Shown piece after piece: positions 27,987 through 36,019 of a DNA stretch of 64,000 nucleotides; the first letter of the stretch is position 1, and the number at the start of each line of letters is the position of its first letter. The position numbers were made by a program, and so were the translations under genes. The notes below the pieces were generated by a model that had not been told where the DNA came from, ran no database searches, and saw only the letters and a program-made list of their open reading frames with translations. This stretch comes from Zobellia nedashkovskayae (GTDB taxonomy: Bacteria > Bacteroidota > Bacteroidia > Flavobacteriales > Flavobacteriaceae), in assembly GCF_015330125.1 (NCBI RefSeq), contig NZ_JADDXR010000002.1:310001-374000 (forward strand), given 5' to 3'.

Positions 27987-28020
27987 CAAATATACGGAAA
28001 ACCCCATAAAATATGGGGTT
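27987..28020 (-). promoter_or_regulatory. gyrB promoter with an overlapping palindrome
   Basis: Minus-strand TATATTTG (27987-27994) matches the -7 consensus 40 bp upstream of the gyrB ATG. Immediately upstream a perfect palindrome with arms AACCCCATA/TATGGGGTT (28000-28008 and 28012-28020) covers the expected -33 position, where no TTG is found. It may be an operator. Confidence 0.5.
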
Positions 28021-28230
28021 CTGAGAGGGGTCATAACCTCTAAGTTATCAACAAAAATTGTGGAAAAATGCGATTATAGCATTCTATCTAAATTAGCCTA
28101 GGTTTAAAGCTTATGTTTCTCAAAATCACACTATAAAAACTAGTTGTTCTCTTGAGACCAAACTCTGAAACTTATGAACTCTTAAATAATTAGGTTATAT
28201 CTAAACTATAATTGGCAATTATAGGTCCAA

Positions 28231-28267
28231 AAGAAAAGACCTGCTGGCATTTATCGCGCAACAGGTC
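28231..28267 (-). terminator. Terminator of asnB
   Basis: Minus-strand arms GACCTGTTG and CAGCAGGTC (28238-28267, one U-G pair present only on this strand) followed by a T-rich tract (TTTTCTTTT). Confidence 0.65.
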
Positions 28268-28306
28268 AATTCCTAGCTAATTATATAAATACCGTCAAAA
28301 ATGGTT

Positions 28307-29971
28307 CTAATACGCATCATCGTGTACGTTCGCCACTGCTCTACCAGAAGGATCGTTCATGTTTTTGAACGCTTCATCCCACTCCAAAGCTATTTGTGTA
28401 CTACATGCCACAGATGCTTCTTGAGGCACACATAGTGCTGCAGCATCTGATGGGAAATGAGATTCAAAAATAGAACGGTAATAGAATTCTTCTTTTGAAG
28501 TTGGTGTCTGAATAGGGAAACGGAATTTGGCGTTTGCCAATTGCTCATCTGAAACCTCATCGTTAACCACAACCTTCAATGTATCGATCCAGCTGTATCC
28601 TACTCCATCAGAGAATTGTTCTTTTTGTCTCCATGCTACGCTTTCTGGCAACATATCTTCAAAAGCTTTACGAACAACCCATTTCTCCATACGCTCGCCA
28701 TTGATCATCTTATCTTTTGGGTTAATGCGCATGGCCACATCCATAAATTCCTTATCTAAGAAAGGCACACGACCTTCAATACCCCAAGCAGCTAAAGACT
28801 TGTTGGCACGTAAACAATCATACATATGTAACTTGCTTAGTTTACGTACAGTTTCTTCGTGAAATTCTTTATCGTTTGGTGCTTTATGAAAATAAAGATA
28901 CCCTCCAAAAAGCTCATCTGCGCCCTCTCCGGAAAGAACCATTTTAATACCCATAGACTTAATTACCCTTGCCATAAGATACATGGGCGTTGAAGCTCTA
29001 ATAGTAGTTATATCATACGTCTCCAAGTTGTAAACAACATCTTTAATTGCGTCTAAACCTTCTTGAATGGTAAATTTAATTTCATGGTGTACCGTACCAA
29101 TATGGTCAGCTACTACTTGTGCAGCTGCTAAATCCGGAGAACCATCAAGGCCTACTGAAAAAGAGTGCAACTGAGGCCACCAAGCATCTGTTGTATCACC
29201 TGACTCAATACGTTTTTGTGCGTATTTTTTAGCTATTGCCGATGTAACAGAAGAATCAAGCCCTCCTGAAAGCAATACGCCATAAGGTACATCTGACATT
29301 AACTGACGGTGTACCGCAGCTTCCAATGCTTCTTTAATTTCTTTAATGCTCGTTTCGTTATCCTTAACGGCATCATACTCCATCCAATCTCTTGTATACC
29401 ATTTTTTGAATTCACCATCTTCACTGCTCATATAGTGTCCTGGAGGAAATAGTTGAATTTTTGAACACGTACCCTCTAAAGCTTTCAATTCAGAAGCCAC
29501 GTAGAATGTACCGTTTTGATCCCAACCAATATAAAGTGGAATAATACCCATATGGTCACGTGCTACGAAATAAGAATCGTTTTCTACATCATATATTGCA
29601 AAACCGAAAATACCGTTCATCTCATCTAAGAAATCAGCTCCTTTTTCTTGGTAAAGGGCTAAAATAACCTCACAATCAGATTCTGTTTGGAAATTATATT
29701 TTCCGTCAAATTGCTTACGCAATTCTCTATGATTATAGATTTCGCCGTTAGCGGCCAAAACCAATTTTTTATCTTCACTGAACAACGGCTGCGTACCGGA
29801 AGCTGGATCAACAATTGCCAAACGCTCATGCGCCAAGATTGCTTTATCATTGGCATAGATACCACTCCAATCCGGACCACGGTGACGTATTTTTTTAGAC
29901 ATCTCCAACAGCTGGGGTCTTAAAACATCTGAACTTTCTTTTAAATCAAATGCACATACAATTCCACACAT
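28307..29971 (-). CDS. asnB: Asparagine synthase B, glutamine-hydrolysing
   Basis: Makes asparagine from aspartate, glutamine and ATP. Class II glutamine amidotransferase domain at the N-terminus with nucleophile Cys2 (MCGIVCAFDL), RHRGPDWSGIY and the NGEIYNH loop (about 1-190). Synthetase domain: PPi loop LLSGGLDSSVTSAIA, SFSVGLDGSPDL, VLSGEGADELFGGYLY, and EGRVPFLDKEF near the C-terminus. 554 residues is normal for AsnB type. The gene is flanked by its own terminator at 28231-28267 and a 239-bp upstream region shared with the divergent DUF2911 gene. Confidence 0.96.
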   Translation of the reverse strand: MCGIVCAFDLKESSDVLRPQLLEMSKKIRHRGPDWSGIYANDKAILAHERLAIVDPASGTQPLFSEDKKLVLAANGEIYNHRELRKQFDGKYNFQTESDCEVILALYQEKGADFLDEMNGIFGFAIYDVENDSYFVARDHMGIIPLYIGWDQNGTFYVASELKALEGTCSKIQLFPPGHYMSSEDGEFKKWYTRDWMEYDAVKDNETSIKEIKEALEAAVHRQLMSDVPYGVLLSGGLDSSVTSAIAKKYAQKRIESGDTTDAWWPQLHSFSVGLDGSPDLAAAQVVADHIGTVHHEIKFTIQEGLDAIKDVVYNLETYDITTIRASTPMYLMARVIKSMGIKMVLSGEGADELFGGYLYFHKAPNDKEFHEETVRKLSKLHMYDCLRANKSLAAWGIEGRVPFLDKEFMDVAMRINPKDKMINGERMEKWVVRKAFEDMLPESVAWRQKEQFSDGVGYSWIDTLKVVVNDEVSDEQLANAKFRFPIQTPTSKEEFYYRSIFESHFPSDAAALCVPQEASVACSTQIALEWDEAFKNMNDPSGRAVANVHDDAY

Positions 29972-30210
29972 AACAATTTGTTTATTTCTAATTTGAAGTC
30001 AAAAATGCAACTAAACTTTCAATTATGAAACATATATTCTATTAATGATTTCATATTGTAAGTTTAAAATGTTATTCGACATTAATACGTCACTATATCC
30101 ATTTTTTTAGATTAAAAATCATTCGTTCTGTAAGTAGTATAAAATTTAACGACTTTTTAGTTGAATTTATATTGAATACTAACTAGTTTTATCTCAAAAC
30201 AAATCCAATT

Positions 30211-30759
30211 ATGAAAAAAGTACTTTTTATTGCTTTAATGGCATTTGCCATGACCGTTTCAACCGATGCACTGGCTCAAAAATTTAGTGGACTAGATAAG
30301 AGCCCAATGGATATGGCTGCTTTCCCTACCGATTACAAAGTGTCTACAAAAACTGCTCGTATAATTTACAGTCGCCCACAGTTAAAAGGTCGTTCTCTAT
30401 CTGAACTTGCTCCTGCCGGAAAAGTATGGCGTACGGGTGCTAACGAAGCTGCCGAAGTAACTTTTTATGCTGATGTAAATTTTGGTGGAAAAGATATTAA
30501 AGCTGGAACCTATTCTATCTTTACTATTCCTGGACAAGGTGAATGGACCGTTGTTCTTAACAAAAACTTGAACCAATGGGGCGCATATTCTTATGACGAA
30601 AGTGCAGATGTTGCTCGTGTTAGCGTACCAAGCGCTGAAGATTCAAATTCTTTAGAAGAATTTTCTATTGTTTTTAAAGAAGCCGGAGCTGGTTTTGAAA
30701 TGATAATGGGATGGGACAAAACTAGAGTTGCAGTTCCTATTGTTGTTGCTAAAAGTTAA
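30211..30759 (+). CDS. DUF2911 secreted protein
   Basis: 182 residues; signal peptide MKKVLFIALMAFAMTVSTDALAQ. The mature part matches DUF2911: RIIYSRPQLKGRSLSEL, VWRTGANEAAEVTFYADV, IKAGTYSIFTIPGQGEWTVV, NQWGAYSYDESADVARV. Members are exported beta-rich proteins of Bacteroidota with unknown role. Strong bidirectional terminator follows at 30781-30814. Divergent from asnB with about 239 bp between. Confidence 0.9.
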   Translation: MKKVLFIALMAFAMTVSTDALAQKFSGLDKSPMDMAAFPTDYKVSTKTARIIYSRPQLKGRSLSELAPAGKVWRTGANEAAEVTFYADVNFGGKDIKAGTYSIFTIPGQGEWTVVLNKNLNQWGAYSYDESADVARVSVPSAEDSNSLEEFSIVFKEAGAGFEMIMGWDKTRVAVPIVVAKS

Positions 30760-30780
30760 AATATCCTGAAATCTATAATT

Positions 30781-30814
30781 AAAAAACCCGAAGCTTTAAG
30801 GCTTCGGGTTTTTT
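30781..30814. terminator. Bidirectional terminator between DUF2911 and amidohydrolase genes
   Basis: Arms AAAAAACCCGAAGC (30781-30794) and GCTTCGGGTTTTTT (30801-30814) with a six-base loop, between convergent genes. Confidence 0.92.
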
Positions 30815-30835
30815 TATGTACCTAGCTTCTTCTAA

Positions 30836-32452
30836 TTACCTTGTTTTACCGTTTATGAAGGTTTGCTCTGCCATAATAGTAGGAATTTCAGCAGCAGGAA
30901 CGGTCATCATATCTTTATCATAGATTACAAAATCTGCAAACTTTCCAGATTCTATACTTCCTTTTTCCTCTTCCTCAAAATTAGAATATGCCGCCCAAAT
31001 GGTCATCCCACGCAATGCTTCTTCTCGCGTTAGCACATCTTGCATTTGGAATCCTTCTTCTGGATAACCCTCTACATCTTTTCTAGTCACCGCAGCATAA
31101 AAAGTTAGAAACGGACTCACCTGCTCTACCGGAAAATCTGTACCCAAAGCTAGAATTCCTGCTTTATCTAAAAGTTTCTTATAAGCATAAGCTCCTTTCA
31201 TTCGTTCCTCACCTAAACGGTCTTCTGCCCAATACATATCACTAGTAGCATGTGTAGGTTGTACGGAAGGTATAACTCCATTATCAAAATAGTTAAAGTC
31301 TAATGAGTCTATAATCTGGGCATGCTCTACTCTCCAACGGCGATTGGGTTTATCTTTCAAGACTTCTTGATATGTTCTAAGCACCACTGCATTGGCAGAG
31401 TCGCCAATTGCATGAGTATTCATCTGATATTCGGAAATTGCCAAACGGCGTGCTAAATCTTCAATTTCATCTACAGGTGTTACCATGGCTCCATAATGAC
31501 CCCATTTATCTGCATATGGTTTTTTTAATGCTGCTCCACGGGAACCGAGTGCCCCATCTCCGTATACCTTTATAGAACGCACATTTAACCTATCTGTTTT
31601 TATGGGTCCTTTATAAATAAAATAGTCTACGTCTTCTGGAATATTGCTAACCATAGCATACACCTTTATTGAAAGCTCACCTGTTTGCTGTAAACTATCT
31701 ATAAGCTCTATAGTAGCGCGATTTAATCCCGCGTCATCAACGGTAGTTAATCCATTATTCAAACAAATCCTTTCAGCATCTTTTAATGCTTTCACTTGAG
31801 CATCTAAGTCTGGCATCGGAATTTTAGCATACACCAAATCCATTGGGTTGTCTACCAGTACCCCGGTAATACCCATTGCACCTTTTACTATTTCTCCTCC
31901 GGCTACTTTTGTTCGCCAATCAATACCTGCTAAATCCAATGCAGCCTTATTTACTAGTAAAGCATGACCATCTACGCGACTTAAAGCCACGGGAGTATCA
32001 GGGAAAATTTTATCTAATTCTTTACGGGTTGGATATTCTTTAACTTCCCAATCATTCTGATCCCAACCTTCCCCTAGCACAAAATCTTTGGGGTGTTCAT
32101 TTTGAAAAGCTTGAACACGTTCCAAAACTTCATCAAAACTTTTGGTTCCGACAAGATCAACCACTTGCTGTTTAAGACCTAAACCAAAAAAGTGACAGTG
32201 GGCATCTATAAGACCTGGGGTTATGGTACGACCATCTGCATCTACCAATTGGTCTGAAGTATATTTACCCCTAATTTCTTCGGTAGTACCTACAGCAATA
32301 AATTTTCCTTCATGAACAGCAAAAGCTTCTGCCTTAGAAAACTCTTCATCAACTGTGTATACATTAGCATTCACGATAACTAGGTCCACTTCTTCCTTCA
32401 GGTATTCACAACCCGTAAGGAACAACAATAATAAAGGAAGTATTTTTTTCAT
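30836..32452 (-). CDS. Amidohydrolase-family lipoprotein (YtcJ-like)
   Basis: Metal-dependent hydrolase of the amidohydrolase 3 group. N-terminus MKKILPLLLLFLTGCEYLKE is a lipoprotein signal (lipobox LTGC). Metal-binding HxH appears in ITPGLIDAHCHFFGLG; further signatures are VLGEGWDQNDWE, SRVDGHALLVNKAAL, DGALGSRGAALKKPY, NTHAIGDSANAVVL, RVEHAQII, and ALGTDFPVEQVSPF. I choose the ATG at 32452, which starts directly at the signal; a longer frame from 32485 adds eleven non-signal residues. The substrate is unknown; relatives act on cyclic amides or urea derivatives. Confidence 0.88.
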   Translation of the reverse strand: MKKILPLLLLFLTGCEYLKEEVDLVIVNANVYTVDEEFSKAEAFAVHEGKFIAVGTTEEIRGKYTSDQLVDADGRTITPGLIDAHCHFFGLGLKQQVVDLVGTKSFDEVLERVQAFQNEHPKDFVLGEGWDQNDWEVKEYPTRKELDKIFPDTPVALSRVDGHALLVNKAALDLAGIDWRTKVAGGEIVKGAMGITGVLVDNPMDLVYAKIPMPDLDAQVKALKDAERICLNNGLTTVDDAGLNRATIELIDSLQQTGELSIKVYAMVSNIPEDVDYFIYKGPIKTDRLNVRSIKVYGDGALGSRGAALKKPYADKWGHYGAMVTPVDEIEDLARRLAISEYQMNTHAIGDSANAVVLRTYQEVLKDKPNRRWRVEHAQIIDSLDFNYFDNGVIPSVQPTHATSDMYWAEDRLGEERMKGAYAYKKLLDKAGILALGTDFPVEQVSPFLTFYAAVTRKDVEGYPEEGFQMQDVLTREEALRGMTIWAAYSNFEEEEKGSIESGKFADFVIYDKDMMTVPAAEIPTIMAEQTFINGKTR

Positions 32453-32550
32453 AGTAAGAGAATTTGAAGGATACCAAAAATACATAAATTATGTACTACT
32501 CTCTTACTACTTACTATTGTGAAAAAAAGTCTTTTTTCACATTCTTGAAG

Positions 32551-32979
32551 TTACATGATTTTTACTCGCGCTCCTTTTATTCCAAAAGTTCCATCAGCAT
32601 AGGTATACGTACCTGTTAAAACTTCTCCTTTTGCCGTTAATTTCACATTAAAAACTATGCCTTCCAACTTAACTTCAAAACTAATAGTATTACCTTCTAG
32701 CTTAACTTTTTTACCAAAAACTTCATTTTCATCAAGTTGAACAAATACATTATTCTCTCCATTTTCTTTAAAAATAGAAAGCGCCCCTAGCTTATATTGC
32801 TCGGGTGCATTTTCTGCAGAATACTCCCAACTTCCAAGTAGTTCACTCTCCCTAGGCTTTACATCTTTGCATTCCTTATCATTAGTACTCAAATCATTTG
32901 CGCTAATGGCGCCACCAAAAGTCATACTAATTAAAAAAGTGGTCAATACTGCGAGGGAATTCTTCTTAAAAGTTCTCAT
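32551..32979 (-). CDS. Small secreted protein, lipocalin-like
   Basis: 142 residues with signal peptide MRTFKKNSLAVLTTFLISMT, cleaved about ISA-N. Mature portion contains ELLGSWEYSAENAPEQYKLG, then short beta strands with repeated V-K patterns (KKVKLEGNTISFEVKLEGIV) and GTYTYADGTFGIKGARVKI, as in small beta-barrel proteins of the lipocalin-like type. No function known. It is separate from the amidohydrolase by about 98 bp in the same direction. Confidence 0.65.
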   Translation of the reverse strand: MRTFKKNSLAVLTTFLISMTFGGAISANDLSTNDKECKDVKPRESELLGSWEYSAENAPEQYKLGALSIFKENGENNVFVQLDENEVFGKKVKLEGNTISFEVKLEGIVFNVKLTAKGEVLTGTYTYADGTFGIKGARVKIM

Positions 32980-33067
32980 TTCTTCAACAAATTAATTCGT
33001 ACTAATTTCAGGCACATTTCTCATTGAAAAACGGAACCATCTATATAAAACGAACATAAGACCTTTA

Positions 33068-33835
33068 TTATTTTGTTGAGCGCGATTTAGGCTTGTCTGC
33101 CATTTTAACGTAAACCAATTTTTTACGTCCTTTTGAATCTTCGCGACGATCTACTTCTATTGATTTAATGGAATTTATAAGTGGAGTAAGTTTTTGAAAA
33201 CCGTAGTTACGAGAGTCAAAATTAGGTTGTTTTTTTTGCAAAAGACTTCCTACATCACCCAAAAAAGCCCAGCCGTCATCATCGGCTACATCATCTATTG
33301 TAGAAGCGATTAACCTAATATCTTTAGCTGTAATTCTATCTACATTACTCTTAGCTGCCTTTGGTGTCTTAGCACTAACGGAACTGTCTTCTTCCTCGTC
33401 TTCTTTCTTGAGGATTTCTATATAAATAAATTTATCACAGGCTACTATAAAAGGGTTGGGCGTTTTCTTTTCTCCAATCCCAAATACCTGCATACCGGCT
33501 TCTCGCAAACGCGTGGCCAGACGAGTAAAATCACTATCACTGCTCACAATACAAAACCCGTTGACCTTTCCGGCATAGAGAACATCCATGGCGTCTATGA
33601 TCATAGCAGAATCTGTTGCGTTCTTACCTTGGGTATAACCGTATTGCTGTATTGGGGTTATAGCATTCTCTAAAAGAACATTTTTCCATTTCCCAAGACG
33701 TGGATTGGTCCAGTCGCCATAAATACGCTTTATGGTAGGATTGCCGTATTTAGCAATTTCCTCCATCATTTCTTTTACGTAAGCCGAAGGAATGTTGTCA
33801 CCGTCTATAAGTACCGCAAGATTTAAATCCATCAT
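33068..33835 (-). CDS. NYN-domain (LabA/DUF88) protein with C-terminal OST-HTH domain
   Basis: 255 residues. N-terminal NYN/PIN-like ribonuclease fold: NLAVLIDGDNIPSAYVKEM, KRIYGDWTNPRLGKWK, KNATDSAMIIDAMDVLY, and CIVSSDSDFTRLATRLREAG with the acidic residues (Asp in DGDN, DSAM, SDSDF) expected for a metal-dependent nuclease. C-terminal about 180-245 (DDDGWAFLGDVGSLLQKKQP, then FDSRNYGFQKLTPLINSI) is an OST-HTH/LOTUS RNA-binding domain. This pairing is widespread in bacteria and suggests targeted RNA cleavage. It is a single-gene unit. Start ATG 33835 or the next codon 33832, indistinguishable. Confidence 0.88.
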   Translation of the reverse strand: MMDLNLAVLIDGDNIPSAYVKEMMEEIAKYGNPTIKRIYGDWTNPRLGKWKNVLLENAITPIQQYGYTQGKNATDSAMIIDAMDVLYAGKVNGFCIVSSDSDFTRLATRLREAGMQVFGIGEKKTPNPFIVACDKFIYIEILKKEDEEEDSSVSAKTPKAAKSNVDRITAKDIRLIASTIDDVADDDGWAFLGDVGSLLQKKQPNFDSRNYGFQKLTPLINSIKSIEVDRREDSKGRKKLVYVKMADKPKSRSTK

Positions 33836-33994
33836 GATTATATTTTCTTTACTGCAAGTTACGTCGATTCTTTCAAAAAAAAGAAGCGATTTTTACATAA
33901 AAAGTGACAATCTACCCATTTCTGGCCTCACTGATTTTTATTAGGTTTTCAGAAGGTTCTTCACTAAGTTTGATTTTCCAAACCCTATACTTTT

Positions 33995-34783
33995 ATGAAA
34001 AATTCCATCCAAAGTTCTTTTATAACTTTCATTTTAATTTTAGCTGTAGCCCTTTCTGCAAACGCACAAAATCAAGAGAAACAGTTCTATCAATTGAAAA
34101 CCTATTTTCTGAAGGATGGAAATCAAGAGAAGGTTGTAGATACTTACTTAAAAAACGCATATCTACCTGCTTTAAAAAGAGCCGGGATAGAAAATGTTGG
34201 GGTGTTCAAATTAATCCCTACAGAAGAGATAACCGACCTTAAAATCTATATTCTATTACCTTTCAGCTCTATTGAACAATTTTTGACATTAGATGATATG
34301 TTGGCTCAAGACAAAAGCTACCTTTCCGCGGGTGACAGCTACATTCATGCTAAACATGACAATGCCCCTTACGAGCGTATCAATTCTACTTTAATGAAAG
34401 CCTTTCCGGAAATGCCCATGATGGAAGCATCTAAAATAGAAGGACCAAGAAAAGAACGTGTATACGAACTTCGTAGCTATGAATCTGCCACCGAGGCTAT
34501 TTACCAGAACAAGGTAGATATGTTCAATGCAGGAGGTGAAGTTACGCTCTTTGATTCTTTAGGTTTTAATGCTGTTTTTTATGCCGAAGTATTATCCGGT
34601 GATCGTATGCCCAACTTAATGTATATGACCACTTTTGCAAATAAGGAGTCTAGAGACGCACATTGGAAAGCCTTTGGAACTGCTGAAAAGTGGCTGGAAT
34701 TAAAAGCCAACCCAAACTACCAGAACAATGTAAGCAAGGCAGATATAATATTGCTTTACCCTACGGAATATTCTGATTACTAG
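33995..34783 (+). CDS. Exported NIPSNAP-domain protein
   Basis: 262 residues with signal peptide (MKNSIQSSFITFILILAVALSANAQ). Two NIPSNAP/ferredoxin-like repeats: QFYQLKTYFLKDGNQEKVVD (first) and RVYELRSYESATEAIYQNKV (second), with FANKESRDAHWKAFGTAEKW closing the second. NIPSNAP is a dimeric alpha-beta barrel fold of unknown activity common in Bacteroidota secreted proteins. Its stop lies 10 bp from the stop of the convergent OmpA-type gene. Confidence 0.85.
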   Translation: MKNSIQSSFITFILILAVALSANAQNQEKQFYQLKTYFLKDGNQEKVVDTYLKNAYLPALKRAGIENVGVFKLIPTEEITDLKIYILLPFSSIEQFLTLDDMLAQDKSYLSAGDSYIHAKHDNAPYERINSTLMKAFPEMPMMEASKIEGPRKERVYELRSYESATEAIYQNKVDMFNAGGEVTLFDSLGFNAVFYAEVLSGDRMPNLMYMTTFANKESRDAHWKAFGTAEKWLELKANPNYQNNVSKADIILLYPTEYSDY

Positions 34784-34793
34784 ACATGAAAAT

Positions 34794-35924
34794 TTAGGGT
34801 TTTGGTTTGCTGATAATGAACTCTACTCTTCTGTTTTGCTTTCTGCCTTCAGAAGTAGCATTATTAGCTATTGGCTTGTCTCCTCCGTGACCTTGCCATA
34901 CTACTCGATTTTTATCTAATCCTAAATGCACAAGGTATTCGGCAACAGCCTTTGCTCGTTTCTTAGATAAAGAACGATTATATGTATTGCTTCCAATAGA
35001 ATCCGTAAAACCGTTTATTGAAATATATAATGTCTTATTCTTTAATAAATAGAAATAGATGCTACCAAGTTCTTTCTTAGCAGTTTCAAGCAATGTAGCT
35101 TTATCAAAAGCAAAAAGCACGTCTTCAAATACATGAATTTTATCTAGTTCAAATGTGCGTGACTCCACATTGGCAAGAACAACTTCCTGTTTAGCTTTAT
35201 TGTTCTTTGCTTCTGAAACCTCAACCATATCCACATAATAGTACGCACCTTGCTTGGCATTACGTTTGGTCTTAAAAAGGCGAGTTCTTGCATTACTTTT
35301 AAAGTTACCGATCATTAGATATTTTTCCGAGCCTTTGGCAACGAATTCCGTGTGTACCAATATCCAATCTTGAGTATCCGAATAGAAATTGGAATACCCA
35401 ATTTCTAAATAATTATAAGTGTTTTTTTTCTGCTGATAGATGAGTTTTTTTGACAGCTCCTTTTTTGTATCTACACTCAATTTATCCTTAGAAAACAAGA
35501 CTCCAAATTCTTTTATGGCAAAATCCGAACGTTCAGCTAAACTCACATAAAAAGACACCCTATACTTTACCCCTTCTTTTAAAGGTTGAAGTAATTTAGT
35601 TTGAAAATATTCTCTATAATCATCTGGTGCAAAAAGATAAAGTCCAGCATAACCCTGACCGAAATTTGCAGGTTGCGATCCATTAAAATTCTTTGGTGTA
35701 CCCATTTCCGTACTGCATCCATTAAAGTAATCTGTAGAACCCTCAGTAGGAGTTGACCAACCTTTAACATCAGTACTAAAATTACCCAGGCGTTTAGGAC
35801 AATTTACATAAGTTTCAAAACTGGGATTTTCAACTAAATTCTGTGACTTTAGCGGATGCAGAAATAACATCCCGAATAAAAGAAACATAACGTTCCCGAG
35901 TGGAAATTTGGTCATCATGAGCAT
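34794..35924 (-). CDS. OmpA-family outer-membrane protein
   Basis: About 376 residues. Signal: MLMMTKFPLGNVMFLLFGML, ending around LKSQ. N-terminal about 30-210 is a carbohydrate-binding-like beta domain (NLVENPSFETYVNCPKRLG, then ADVKGWSTPT-like motif KGWSTPTEGSTDYFNGCS). C-terminal about 265-375 is the peptidoglycan-binding OmpA domain: LFAFDKATLLETAKKELGSI, ISINGFTDSIGSNTYNRSLS, KKRAKAVAEYL, GHGGDKPIANN, GRKQNRRVEFII. It probably ties the cell wall to the outer membrane. Start: ATG at 35924; a TTG at 35948 would prepend eight residues without a signal. Confidence 0.87.
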   Translation of the reverse strand: MLMMTKFPLGNVMFLLFGMLFLHPLKSQNLVENPSFETYVNCPKRLGNFSTDVKGWSTPTEGSTDYFNGCSTEMGTPKNFNGSQPANFGQGYAGLYLFAPDDYREYFQTKLLQPLKEGVKYRVSFYVSLAERSDFAIKEFGVLFSKDKLSVDTKKELSKKLIYQQKKNTYNYLEIGYSNFYSDTQDWILVHTEFVAKGSEKYLMIGNFKSNARTRLFKTKRNAKQGAYYYVDMVEVSEAKNNKAKQEVVLANVESRTFELDKIHVFEDVLFAFDKATLLETAKKELGSIYFYLLKNKTLYISINGFTDSIGSNTYNRSLSKKRAKAVAEYLVHLGLDKNRVVWQGHGGDKPIANNATSEGRKQNRRVEFIISKPKP

Positions 35925-36019
35925 TTTGGTCGACTCTAAAATAGACAAATAAAAAAATACTCAGATTTACCCTATCTCAGCAGGGACTTCTTTTTAGAAT
36001 ATGAAAACTATTGAATACG

